Assembly (NCBI GenBank): GCA_039545275.1
Contig: BCHS01000007.1
Span: 806,001 to 870,000 of the forward strand
Reading direction: 5' to 3'
DNA: 64,000 nt
Origin: Pseudomicrostroma phylloplanum
Taxonomy: Eukaryota > Basidiomycota > Exobasidiomycetes > Microstromatales
How positions within the stretch are numbered: the stretch's first letter is position 1; the number at the start of each line of letters is the position of its first letter. The position numbers and the translations under genes are program-made. This document shows, in pieces, positions 54,481-64,000 of the stretch. The notes under the pieces were generated by a model. It ran no database searches and was not told the origin of the DNA. It saw only the letters and a list, made by a program, of their open reading frames with translations.

Positions 54481-57400
54481 CTACTCGACGACGACAGTCC
54501 CGACACCTCTCAACACCCTTTCTTCACCCGACACCTGGTCCAAGATGAGCAGGTCACCGATCGAATGCCGACCGCACATAAGCGCCATCATTGGTAAGAG
54601 AGCGAGCTCGGAAGCGCCCGGAAGTATGGGCCTGTCACGGAGTAAAGTGGGAGGGATCAGGTCAGATATGCCGTGCTCTAGGGATGGTCAATGATAAGTG
54701 TCTGCGAGACTTACCCAACAGATAAGTAGTTCTCGAGCGGGACAACCGCTGAGCTCTTGACGCGAGCGAGGAATGCGTCGTACCGCCGACGAGCCGCTGT
54801 AGAGAATTGCAAGAAAAGAATAGGACCGAACATCTGTCAGCGGCAGGCCAGAAGACATCCTCGCCGGCAACCACAGCACACCTACTCACTCTCTGCGTCC
54901 ATCAACTTGTCCCTCACGACCTCTTCCAATCCCAGCAAGCCAGAAGGGCCGGGTTCCGCCCAAGTCAGAACGAACGTCTTCATCACGTCCGTTCGATTGG
55001 TCAGGAGCACTTCGACGTGGAAGGATCCCATCCGTGGTATCGAGAAAGGCAGCTTACCCGTCTTCGAAAGCGGGTATCCCTCTCCCTCACCACCTTCGAT
55101 TTCCTGCATCTGATTGTTACTTTCTCGTGGCTCTTGGAAAGACGGACATATGCGAGTATTTAGGAGCAAGCCATCTCGCTTCTGCCAGGAAAGATCCCTG
55201 TCCAGCCTGAAGGGCACGATGACGTTTCGATCATGCTGCTCTGCTTGTCCTTGGTTGTAGGATACAAGCATGCCTTTGGAAGCAGTCCGATTGCCTGCAC
55301 TCGCCGGGGCGGCAAAAGCGGCGCTCCTGACCCTAGCCCGAGGTCCATCAGGAGTGACCAGCCGCCGCAGTGTAATCCAGTCAGCAGCACCGCCTGCGAT
55401 GTCAGCAGACGTCTTCGATGCAGCCATGCCGCTGCCAGCACGACCAGCTCGCTGACCCACATCACGAGTGATTGCAAAGTCTCCTGACGATGTACGGAAT
55501 CCACCGGTCTCGGTGGGCGATCCAGTCGACGGCTCGTCAATGCGGAGGGTAGCCGCTCGCATCCGTGCTTGGGCAAGCAGTCCTGTGCCACTCGGTCGCA
55601 CGCGGGGCGACGAGGAGGGCAAGGCTGATGTATCAGACGGTCCCTGCTGGTCTTGTCCGTTGCTGCCGTATGGCGGAAGAGGGATTGACGATGGCTGAGG
55701 CGAGCTCTTCGGTGTGCCAAGTCCAATCGGAGAAAGCCTGCCGAAAGCAGCAGTCGTTGGCGTGGGCAAGAAGCGGGAGGAAGCGCTCCTCTCAGCACCC
55801 GGCCGGGCTTGAGCCATCTGAGCAGCATAGGCGCGGGCGTTGGCATCGTCTTGTCGAAGAGCCAAGGCTAGTGCCGAAGCCGAATGCCTTGCGCTGCCTC
55901 CGATTGCTGTCGCAGTGGTGCCGGAGTTGCCGCTCCCTGAAGTCGGTGCCACGGCTGCACTAGTCAACACCTCTTCGCTGGGCATCTCTGCCGCCATCCG
56001 CCTACGCAAATCTTCTTGCAAAGACGCCATGTCCAGAGTGCAGTTCCAGGTAGAAGAAAAGTCGGGCGTGACCGAAAGCGGCTCTTTACCATGCCCTGCA
56101 AGCAGGAGTGGTCGACCATGCAGTACGATGGCCACGTTCCGACTGGGCTCCTCAAGGTTTGCGGGAGACTTAGAGGCGGACCAGGGCCACGGAGAGGACA
56201 CAGAAGCCGCTGCATTGCTAGGTCCGGACCATGAGTCGACAGTCTCGCGACCCTCTGCAGTCAAATTGAATTGCACTACGTAAAGGAGATTGCGCTGCTC
56301 TCCTTGTGCAAGGCGGAAGGGACTGTGACCAGCTGATGAACCGCTTCCCTCTCGGCCTGCGCCTGCCAGAAGAGTGGCCGAAGCGTGGTATCTGCTCTTC
56401 TCCAATCTAGTCAGAGAGCCCGATGTCCCCATACCTGGCACAGTGATGTCCAGCTCACAGGAATCGACGCGAAAGAGCAGACCAGAGTCGGAAGGATTGT
56501 CAATCTCGACGCAGAGTACGAGCGCTCGTCCTACCGAGGAGCTATCATCGTCTTGGTCATTCTCTCCGGCATCTTCGTCGCCCAGTCCTTGAGGTCCTCG
56601 TAACAGTGCTCTAGTGTCCAGGGAAGGCACAATCGTCGTTCGCATCCTAACCCCGACCGCAGATCTTACGTCAAGTGCGCATCGGATAGAGCGTGTGATG
56701 GTCTTGGTCGTGTCGCCCTCTTTTGCATCAGAAGTGCTTCCTTGTCCCGTCTGTATGCGGGGCAGTGCGTGGTACATTAAGCCTTCTTCAGATAGGTCCC
56801 TCGACCGAGCAATGGACGAGGCGCGGCTGGTCGAAGTTCCTCGACTGCTCCCGCTGCTCGCCCAAGAAGCTGCCGAAGATGACCTTCTGCTGCTGCCATC
56901 TGTGACATCTCCCTCTCCGTCGTCCTCATCCTCGTCCATCATGCTGGGCAAGGGGTGCGCGCTAGCCAGCTTGAGGCCCACGTCCCTAGCAGATCGTTCT
57001 GGAGTCACAAGTCTGGTGCCGAGAACCTTGCTAGGTAGCCTGCTCAGTGGTAGCTTTGCGAGAGCCGAAGCTGCTCTGGCCGCTCGCTGCGAGGGCGATT
57101 CGTCTGGGTACACCGGTCCCGAGGAGAGGGTGGTGAGAAGATCGTGATCTGCCCATGAGGAGTCTTCGTCTGTGCGAAGGTACGAGGAGATGCCCGACAG
57201 CGAGGAAGACAGAGCAGAAAGGTAAGAGGAGCTAGGGGATAGTCTGAGAGATACCGAAGACGTCAGGACTAAGGCTGGGTGCGGATGTCGGTGCCGTGCG
57301 TAGACTGAGAGACGTGTGGGAAGGCGGTACAATGATCAGCATGGGAGAGCACCTCGTTCGTTCCCTGCTCAAAGGTCCTCACCTATTGGTACCTTGACCG

Positions 57401-58142
57401 ACCACTCTATCCGCCAACGCTCCTCTGCCTGATCCCAGCTTGCGAAGCTAGTAGTGACTGCGACCTCCTCATCTTGTTCGTCTGATCGTTGGCTGACAGC
57501 GAGCTGTCGCCTCTGGTCCCTCTTTCTCCTCTCTGCGACTCGATCTACCGCTGTCTGCTCCTTGTTCACCGGTTCTGGAGGCACTTTGTTCCCCAGCCAA
57601 GCCACATTGTAGAAGGGCACCTCGTCACCCGGAAGACTAGGCTCGCTGTATGCTGCATCCCTCCTTTCCGTGGAAGGCGTCGGTCTCTGATTCGCTGGGG
57701 CCGTGGACGTGTGGGAGGAGGTAGCTGCTGAAGTGGGCGGTATCGGACTAGAGCCAGGAGGAAGAGCCGGTCGAGGGGTCGTGTAGGCTCCCCTGAGCTC
57801 GATGTGCAGATTGTTGAGCAATACCAGCAGGGCTAGGCGAGTGGCTCTTGCTTGCTCTGTCCTCTCATGCCAATCATCCGACTCATGTTCATCGACTTGT
57901 ACAGGTAGAGGGTATGAAGCCCAGCCCTTTTCGGGAGGCGGCAGAGCAGCTGTTGGTGGGAGCTCAAGGTGTAGTGTGAGGGTGAGAATCTCATCGTAGA
58001 AGGCAATGGAGCGTGAGCTGCCGCGGCTGCTCGAGGCAACTGGCGAAGGTTGTGAGGTGGAGCATTCGGGCACGTTGATGGCGAGGTGCGAGTGCACAAA
58101 GAGGGACGCCAGGAGCGAAGAGGCCTCGGTGTTGCTAGGCAT
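54481..58142 (-). CDS. TRS65: TRAPPII subunit Trs65-like protein
   Basis: Four exons: 58142-57383, 57304-54890, 54796-54715, 54631-54481 (1135 residues). Exon 1 holds beta-strand-rich sequence (HSHLAINVPE, YDEILTLTLHLELPP, LHIELRGAY). The middle has several disordered Ser/Pro stretches between immunoglobulin-like strands (RALVLCVEIDNPSDSGLLF). The C-terminal half has the pattern FVLTWAEPGP, then RRRYDAFLARVKSSAVVPLENYLSVG and GPILPGASELALLPMMAL, as in the C-terminal domain of Trs65. The last two exons follow apparent stops lying in GTGAGT or GTAAGT donors. Trs65 is a fungal subunit of TRAPPII, the Rab-GEF for late Golgi traffic. It is divergent from RNA1. Confidence 0.85.
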
Positions 58143-58416
58143 CGCCGCAGGTGAGGATGAGGACAGTGTCCCAGTGGACGATGACTACTCCTCTGGCGCT
58201 GTTGGAGGTGGACGTGAATATGGTGAGGGGAGTAGAGTAGCGTCTAGGGGAGGTGCTGCCCCGCGTGTGCCTTCCCCGCACAGTCCGTGCCCGAGACCAA
58301 CACCGCGCAAATCGAGGGAACATCTCGCCGCCAGTGAGTGTAGAGGCGCATACACCCACCCCTCTCACCATCACCACCATCACCTCCCCTCCATACCCGA
58401 CCTTGAGCTGCTCGTC
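58143..58416. promoter_or_regulatory. Divergent promoter, TRS65 / RNA1
   Basis: 274 bp between start codons of two housekeeping genes. A CATCACCACCATCACC run precedes the RNA1 leader. No TATA is seen, as usual for housekeeping genes. Confidence 0.5.
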
Positions 58417-60033
58417 ATGGCGTCCACATCAGCTTCGACTTCCACTACTTCCTCCCCACATTCCTTCTCCATCGTGGGAAGAAATCTAAAGCTCAACTCT
58501 GCCCAAGACATTCGCCCCATCTTGGACGAGCTAGAGAAAGTGCAGCCCCTCGAGGAAGTCCACTTCGGTGGGAACACCCTCGGCGTGGAAGCATGCCAGG
58601 CGCTAGCAGATGTGCTCAAGACCAAGAAAGAGCTAAAGGTAAGCAAGCGCAGCGCGCGAGGCACATGCCAGTGATGTTCAGCACCCACTGACGCTTCCTC
58701 AACATGATATCCCCTCGCCATCTTCTTTTCCCAGGTAGCAGACTTTGCAGACATCTTCACAGGTCGACTCATCTCCGAGATTCCACTCGCCCTCAAAGCT
58801 CTCTGTGACTCGCTCATATCACACACCTCACTAGTAGAACTCAACCTCTCTGACAATGCCTTTGGCGGGAGGTCGGCTGAGCCCATGGTGGACTTCCTCT
58901 CCACCAACCGGCACTTCCAGGTGCTCAGGCTCAACAACAACGGACTCGGTATTCAGGGAGGCTCCATCGTTGCCAGTGCTCTTATCAAGCTCGCAGACAG
59001 GCTCAAGGAGGCTGGGGAGGAGTCGCAGCTCAGGACGGTCATCTGCGGCAGGAACCGTCTCGAGAACGGGTCTGCGCCTGTGTGGGCAGAGGCCTTTAAG
59101 AAGCATGGCGGACTGAAGGAGGTGAGGATGTTCCAGAACGGCATCAGGATGGAAGGAATCGAAGTTCTCAGTCAAGGGCTCAGCCATTGCAAGTCGCTCA
59201 AGGTACTCGACTTCCAAGACAACACGGCTACCGTGCGAGGATCGAGGGCAATCGCAAAGGCGCTACCCTCTTGGCCCTCTCTGACCACCCTCAACCTCTC
59301 AGACACGTTGTTGAAGCCACGTGGAGGAGCGATGATCTTCGAACAACTAGCCAAAGGGTCCAACACCAAGCTCGAGACTCTACAATTGCAGTACAACGAC
59401 CTTGACAGAAAGGCACTCTCTACCCTCGCCTCCGCTATCGGCCGACACCTGTCTAGCCTGTCCAAGCTCGAGATCAACGGCAATTGGGCAGACGAGGAAG
59501 ACGACTGCATTGAAGCAATCAAGAAAGCGCTCGAGTCACACGGTCACGAGGAAGGTCTTGACGAGCTCGACGAGATGGACCCGGAAGGAGAAGAGGACAG
59601 TGATGCTGAAGAGGATGAACAGGATGAGGAGGACGAAGCGGAGGTGTCACAAGCTACTGCTGCCGTCGTCGTCGGTGGAGCGAGCGGTGCCTCAGCTACA
59701 ACCGCTGCATCCGAGGTGCCTAGCAAGGAACCCATGGCTGTACCATCTTCGTCGGCCACGTCCGTAGCTACCAAGGACAAGACGGAGTCTGTAACCGACT
59801 CCCTCGTGAGCTCGGCTCACGGAGAAGACAAGAAGATTGCCGAGGTTGCTGCAGATGTCTCGAGGAGCGCCCAGGCTGTACCGGAAAAGAAAGAGCAGAT
59901 TGATGCTACTGCTGATGTGGGCGCTTCGGCGCAGGCAGTGTATGAGCAGGACGAGAAGGACAAGCACGGAGATAGTGCCGTTGACGATCTGACGAAGCAA
60001 TTAGCCGGTGCAGGTATTGGGTCTAGCCAGTGA
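58417..60033 (+). CDS. RNA1: Ran GTPase-activating protein
   Basis: Exons 58417-58638 and 58735-60033 (506 residues). Leucine-rich repeats of the RNA1 type (consensus LxxLxLxxNxL with 28-29 residue spacing) run from about 30 to 360. The key GAP residue is Arg85 in DIFTGRL, and a conserved Asn is in LRLNNNGLG (141-143). An acidic stretch follows (DEMDPEGEEDSDAEEDEQDEEDEAE). Such proteins stimulate GTP hydrolysis by Ran in the cytosol and so set the direction of nuclear transport. Beyond the acidic region is an extra tail of about 115 residues rich in Ala/Ser/Thr with an internal repeat (DVSRSAQAV / DVGASAQAV), longer than in yeast Rna1. Confidence 0.95.
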
Positions 60034-60449
60034 GCCTTGTCTTCAGAGCTGCTGCGTTCATGTCAGCGCGAATAGAGCTGCAATGCATAGCGACTTCATT
60101 GCAGATTTATCTTGATCAGACAGGCTGTACCTCTTTTCCGAAGGAGTCCAATCGCTGAATGAGATCGAGTTCTTCATTACGGCTACCCCTCCGAAAGGGA
60201 AAGGACTCGCACCGCGCTACGCCCACGCGGCGGAGGCATTCCAACGCAATGTGAGACACTGTCCCAGTTCTGATTCATCATCATGGACTCACTGCAGAAA
60301 AACGCCGAACGAACATCCGTACCCCACCATCTGAGCTACTACCTCCATCACCACTTACTTTTACAGCCATACGTCGCTTGCTTTCCTCAGCGGTACGCGC
60401 TCATATCCTCGTTCGACTGCTCTACACACCCAATTGCGACTGACTTTCG
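60034..60449. other. Intergenic
   Basis: The 3' flank of RNA1 and 5' flank of a hypothetical gene. No feature is recognised. Confidence 0.5.
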
Positions 60450-61115
60450 ATGCCGATTCCCACCCTCAGTGCTATTGCGGCCTTCACAGGCAGGGTGGTT
60501 GGCGGTCTCAAACGCGTCAGCAGGGATTCAATCCATCATGACGACGACGAAAAGGAAGCGATGTCCTCAACTGCAGCTGGGTCCACGTCGCGTTTCGGAA
60601 TGTTCCTGTGTGCCATGGGAATGAAAAGTCCTCCCGCTCAGAGGGATGCTCAGCAGATGAACACAAGCTCGACTCGAGGCCGGACCACGGGGCGTCAAGA
60701 TCGTGGAGAGGACGTGAGGTCTTCACCTCGACGAAGCGGCCTATGTGGACGACGTGCGCATCAAGAGCCTCGATCCAGCGCATCGGCTCCTCGAAACTAT
60801 CTTGGAGACATCGGTCACCAAGAGCAGGACAGGCTCTGCGCCCGAATCCTGGCAGAGGTACTAGAGCTTTGCCCTAGCTACGAGACGCTTCCTCCATCTG
60901 TCCCTCCCCCTGACTACGATTTCGTGGTCCGGGAGCTTTGGGATGAGTACGAGCAGGAGCAGGAGAGGCGCGCCGAGTGCGAGCGTATCCGCAGACGAGA
61001 GGAGGCGGACAGACTGCTCGAGCGCGTACTCCTTGGACTCCCCATACATGATGAGAATTATGTTGCGCCAACGGTATGGCCGTGGCAGTCACCGTGGCAG
61101 TCACCGTGGTGGTAG
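60450..61115 (+). CDS. Hypothetical small basic/acidic helical protein
   Basis: One exon of 221 residues. The first half is low-complexity, Arg/Ser-rich. The second half is a coherent amphipathic region (EQDRLCARILAEVLEL and DYDFVVRELWDEYEQEQERR) ending in a tryptophan-rich tail with WQSP repeated twice. The tail is encoded by a 12-bp tandem repeat. No family is recognised and no splice sites are needed. The preferred codon use in the second half supports it, but an artefact cannot be excluded. Confidence 0.5.
   Translation: MPIPTLSAIAAFTGRVVGGLKRVSRDSIHHDDDEKEAMSSTAAGSTSRFGMFLCAMGMKSPPAQRDAQQMNTSSTRGRTTGRQDRGEDVRSSPRRSGLCGRRAHQEPRSSASAPRNYLGDIGHQEQDRLCARILAEVLELCPSYETLPPSVPPPDYDFVVRELWDEYEQEQERRAECERIRRREEADRLLERVLLGLPIHDENYVAPTVWPWQSPWQSPWW
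61082..61109 (+). repeat. 12-bp tandem repeat coding for WQSP
   Basis: GTGGCAGTCACC occurs twice in tandem followed by a partial third copy at the 3' end of the hypothetical gene. Confidence 0.75.
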
Positions 61116-61507
61116 TAGAGTAGCGCGTCAAAGGTCCTTCCCCATCCGTATGTCTCGCCCTTTGCGTCCAGAATTCCTCCCTTTGCGAACTGATCATGTC
61201 GAGCCAACAAAGCGTCTCATGTTGTTGCTCAGACGAGGCCGATGTCATTATGATGTTGCTTCCCAAGGCTTGCGGATGTCCTGTCTGGAGAGGTGTGCTT
61301 GTTATGCTGTTGCCCGTAGCGGTTCTGTACCGGTGAGCCCCGCTTAATTTGTCTGCGCGCGACTGGAAAGCACGAGCCGGAACGGAGGGAAAGGCTCGAC
61401 TGCCTGGTCCGTACACGCGGAGATTCTCTGTGCGAGCAGATCTTCCTCCCCGGCGTACCATAAGAGCTCCTCTGTCTTGTCTCTCACCTCACTTAGTTCT
61501 GCCCAGC
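61116..61507. other. Intergenic
   Basis: The 5' flank of the mL53 gene and 3' flank of the hypothetical gene. No element is recognised. Confidence 0.5.
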
Positions 61508-61929
61508 ATGCCTGCCGCGCTCACCTTCAAGCACTTCTCCTCGATTACATTTACACTCTCTCATCTCTCACCGACCCTTTCAACTCGATCTTCGCGGCTG
61601 CTACTATCGGCCATCCCGGCCAAGCCCTCGCCAAAGTATCCTCAAGTGCCCCAGGTGACGGTCAAGACGACGGATGGTGTGGGAAGCATGGAGATGGTGT
61701 ATAGCGATAAGAAGACTCTGAAGATTGAGCTTGATGGGGATCTTGGGTATGAAGACCTGCGGAGAAAGGTGAGAGCCCGAGTCAGCAGTAGGAAAGCAGG
61801 CCACAGCCAAAGTACCTCTGCCTGCGAGATCCTTCGGCTGATCGTTTGCCATGTCCTCTGCCTTTTCCCTCACTCGATCAGGTCGAAGCCCCGGCGCGAG
61901 CACTACGTATGAAGGAAGAGGGAATGTAA
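61508..61929 (+). CDS. MRPL44: Mitochondrial large ribosomal subunit protein mL53
   Basis: Exons 61508-61768 and 61882-61929 (102 residues). The pattern LTFKHFSSITFTL at the N terminus, then SSRLLLSAIPAK, a TVKTTDGVG strand and MEMVYSDKKTLKIELDGDLGYEDLRRK is that of mL53 (Mrpl44 in yeast), a small component of the mitochondrial large ribosomal subunit. The second exon adds the VEAPARALRMKEEGM tail. The intron joins in phase 0 (GTGAGA to ATCAG). Size fits yeast Mrpl44 (98 residues). Confidence 0.85.
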
Positions 61930-62932
61930 AGCGGTCGACTTCATTGTACGACTCAATCATCGCAATATATCATAGCATCTCAGCGACCCAAGCTCCTCTC
62001 CCTCTCCTGACAACATTCGAAGTACCCCTTGCTGGCCCGTTCTAACACCTACTCCGACGTCTACAATGGCAACAGACCGGTCGCAGAGGAATGAGCCCAC
62101 TCCGGCTCTCCGCTTCTCCTCTCTCTCTCTCTTTCAGCAGACTTGCCCTCGACCTGAACGATGGTGGGATGATCTCACTGGGCCTCAGTATTGCTCCACT
62201 GCCATGCGGCGTGGGAGAGCCAAGACAAGCAACGCAGAGAGGCTTTTGCTCTGGCACAACATCTTGACTGCGCGGGGTAGCATCGTTTGTGCACGCTCCG
62301 TACTGTCCGTTGCTATTGCGACTTGGACCGCGGCTTGGCCATACCATAAACACGCAAGGGCGGCAGCAGAGCACTTTAAGCATCACGGCTTGCTTTCAGG
62401 GCGTCGCCCAATCGCTCCCACGCCTGGATGCCCTGGCGCATGATCCAATCATCCAAGGAGACCCTCGTCGTCATCGCCACGAGGGACACCAAGCAATCGC
62501 CGCCTCATGTCCTTGATGACCTCTCGACCACTCCCCGCACTCTCCCCGCACTTGGCCAGTCTGGCAGGCAACCAGCACACAGCAAAGGCGGCCGCATCAG
62601 CACAGGGTCCACCGCAGATCGGCAGCCAATCTACCTCGCTGTCCTCCACACGTCTGTCTGCTCCGCCCTGGAGTACAACCATCCCTGCCGGCCTCCAAGG
62701 AGAACGAGCTAAAAGACTGCCCCGCCCCTCTTGCTCTCCTCCTGCCCTACTCAACTGCTCGCCTCTCTGCTGCGCACTATTCTGTACCAGTCCAAAGAGA
62801 GACTTGCGCCTTCCTCATCAATTCAGCACGGCATTGCGTTCCGACGTTCAAACATAGCTGTCCATCCCACTTTCTGAAGCCGCGGCATTACCGAATCCTT
62901 CTACGTCAAAGGCCCAAGGCGCTTCTGGATCG
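61930..62932. other. Intergenic, upstream of Zn2Cys6 gene
   Basis: About 1 kb. Overlapping open frames at 62066-62443 and 62507-62857 (plus) and 62449-62754 (minus) are present. The 62507 frame has a Ser/Ala/Pro-rich, leader-like start, but no splice continuation into the next gene is clear. It most likely holds the regulator's promoter and leader. Confidence 0.45.
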
Positions 62933-64000
62933 ATGATGTCTCTTCGTGCACACGGCGATGCACGAGCGTTGATGGCCACCCTGGCCACGCACGAGGCTCT
63001 ACAGCCGCAACAGGCCAATCAAGAGGTCAGACACCGTGGGGATACATCGCAAGGCCCCTTTCACTCCCCTCAGACAGAGTCCAGCATCTTACACAGTGAC
63101 AACACATCCACTCCCTCGAGCTATCAGGCTCAGCACGTCGACCATCACCTCCACTTCACTCCAGGGAATCAACACGTCTCGCGAGGGCCAAGCATGCCTC
63201 ATCCCCTGATCAACCACAACTCCTCTCATTTACATGCAGCTACTGCTGCATCCTTATGCTCAGGTTCGGCTAGTACCTACAATTGGGAAAGCTCATCGGC
63301 TACCGAAGTCTGCCAGCAGTCACGTCATTTGCGCTTCGAACCAAACGGCGTCGATACGCAGGCGACAGACGATGACGCCCATATGAGTGTCAGCGAGGTG
63401 TCTCTCAGAGGGGTGGATCCCGAACGCATCAGTAGCAGCAGTCGTGCCTCCTCTCTGGGTGGCACAGTGAAGAGGCAGAAGGTCAGGGATGCGAGGTTCA
63501 TCATTGCTTCCAGTAGTAAAGGAAGGAGGTCGAGCGAGGCTGACTCCCTAGTAGGTGCGAATAGAAAGCTGAAGCAGAGGGCTACCAAGGTGAGTTACTT
63601 GCGAGGTTCCCCGCTCAAAGCCCCATGTCCAACTCTTGACCCCCCCATCGCCCTTTCGTTCTTGGTCAAACAGGCATGTGACAAATGTCGAGACCAGAAG
63701 TGCAAATGCGTAGCGAATCCCCAAGATCCAAGAGGAGCATGCACTCAGTGCTCCATGCTCAATACCCCTTGCACATTTCATGGTCCCAGCTTGAAGCGGT
63801 GAGCATTCCCTTCCTATCCCACTCCGGGGCTGTCAAGTACATTTCACTGAGCTGAGTCTTTGACGTTGTCGACCTTGTTCGCCTGCTCATTCAACAGAGG
63901 CCCTCCTAAGGGCTACTTGGCCGCCGTCATCACGCGCCTAGAGGCCATGGAGGACACGATATTGTCCAAGCTCACAGGGGCTGCGAACGATCCTCGAGCC
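62933..64000 (+). CDS. Zn2Cys6 transcription factor (partial, N-terminal part)
   Basis: Exons 62933-63589, 63674-63798 and 63898 to the window end. The first 200 residues are His/Ser/Gln-rich and disordered, with a basic patch before the finger (GGTVKRQKVRDAR, NRKLKQRATK). The binuclear cluster is Cys221-x2-Cys224-x6-Cys231-x10-Cys242-x2-Cys245-x6-Cys252, followed by KRGPPKGYLAAVITRLEAMED, a linker and likely start of the dimerisation helix. It is a nuclear DNA-binding regulator of the fungal type; the target pathway is unknown. The first intron (84 bp) is a multiple of three without a stop, so retention would place 28 residues between the basic patch and first Cys. The gene continues beyond the window. 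Confidence 0.9.

Overview
The window is nuclear DNA of a basidiomycete fungus. The evidence is GC-rich coding sequence with strong C-ending codon preference, genes on both strands without operons, short introns (about 70-140 bp) that mostly begin GTGAGT, carry a CTGAC-like branch site and end CAG or TAG, and fungal gene families (CTP-dependent diacylglycerol kinase, Trs65 of TRAPPII, Zn2Cys6 regulator, Stealth-type xylosylphosphotransferase-like protein). Moderate intron density suggests Ustilaginomycotina, probably an exobasidiomycete-like yeast or smut relative. That placement is inference.

Layout. 0-6 kb: three minus-strand genes (a PB1/retropepsin-like protein, DGK1, an extended SDR reductase). 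7.7-16 kb: five plus-strand or flanking genes (secreted two-repeat cysteine protein, aldo-keto reductase, two-CCCH zinc finger protein, GABA/amino-acid permease). 16.5-18.8 kb: adenosine kinase and a 63-residue four-exon mini-protein, both minus. 20-29 kb: Golgi-type fringe-like glycosyltransferase (plus), a mucin-like secreted protein and a Stealth sugar-phosphate transferase (both minus). 30.7-34.3 kb: COP9 subunit 2 (minus) divergent from a medium-chain reductase (plus). 34.3-45.8 kb: membrane-anchored esterase divergent from an FMO, a Mn-type CDF transporter, an alpha/beta hydrolase and a SIRT4-like sirtuin. 46.5-52.6 kb: two GH30 glucanase paralogs (minus) with an NmrA-like gene (plus) between them. 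53-64 kb: a coiled-coil protein, TRS65 divergent from RNA1 (RanGAP), a small hypothetical, mitochondrial ribosomal protein mL53, and the first part of a Zn2Cys6 transcription factor that runs off the right edge.

Functionally this is a mixed housekeeping and secretory/cell-surface neighbourhood: glycan building (fringe-like GT, Stealth transferase), glycan cutting (GH30 pair), secreted proteins with Kex2 sites, and trafficking (Trs65). There is no obvious biosynthetic cluster, transposon, tRNA, rRNA or CRISPR. Exon structures were built by hand from splice consensus, reading phase and family resemblance. Three genes (esterase, CDF transporter, TRS65) gain convincing C-terminal exons beyond an apparent stop codon that actually lies inside a GTGAGT donor. 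The most unusual items are a PB1 protein with an apparently non-catalytic retropepsin fold, a GH30 paralog whose acid/base Glu position is Ser, a sirtuin with a 50-residue insertion in its first zinc knuckle, and a 113-bp near-pure poly-C tract.
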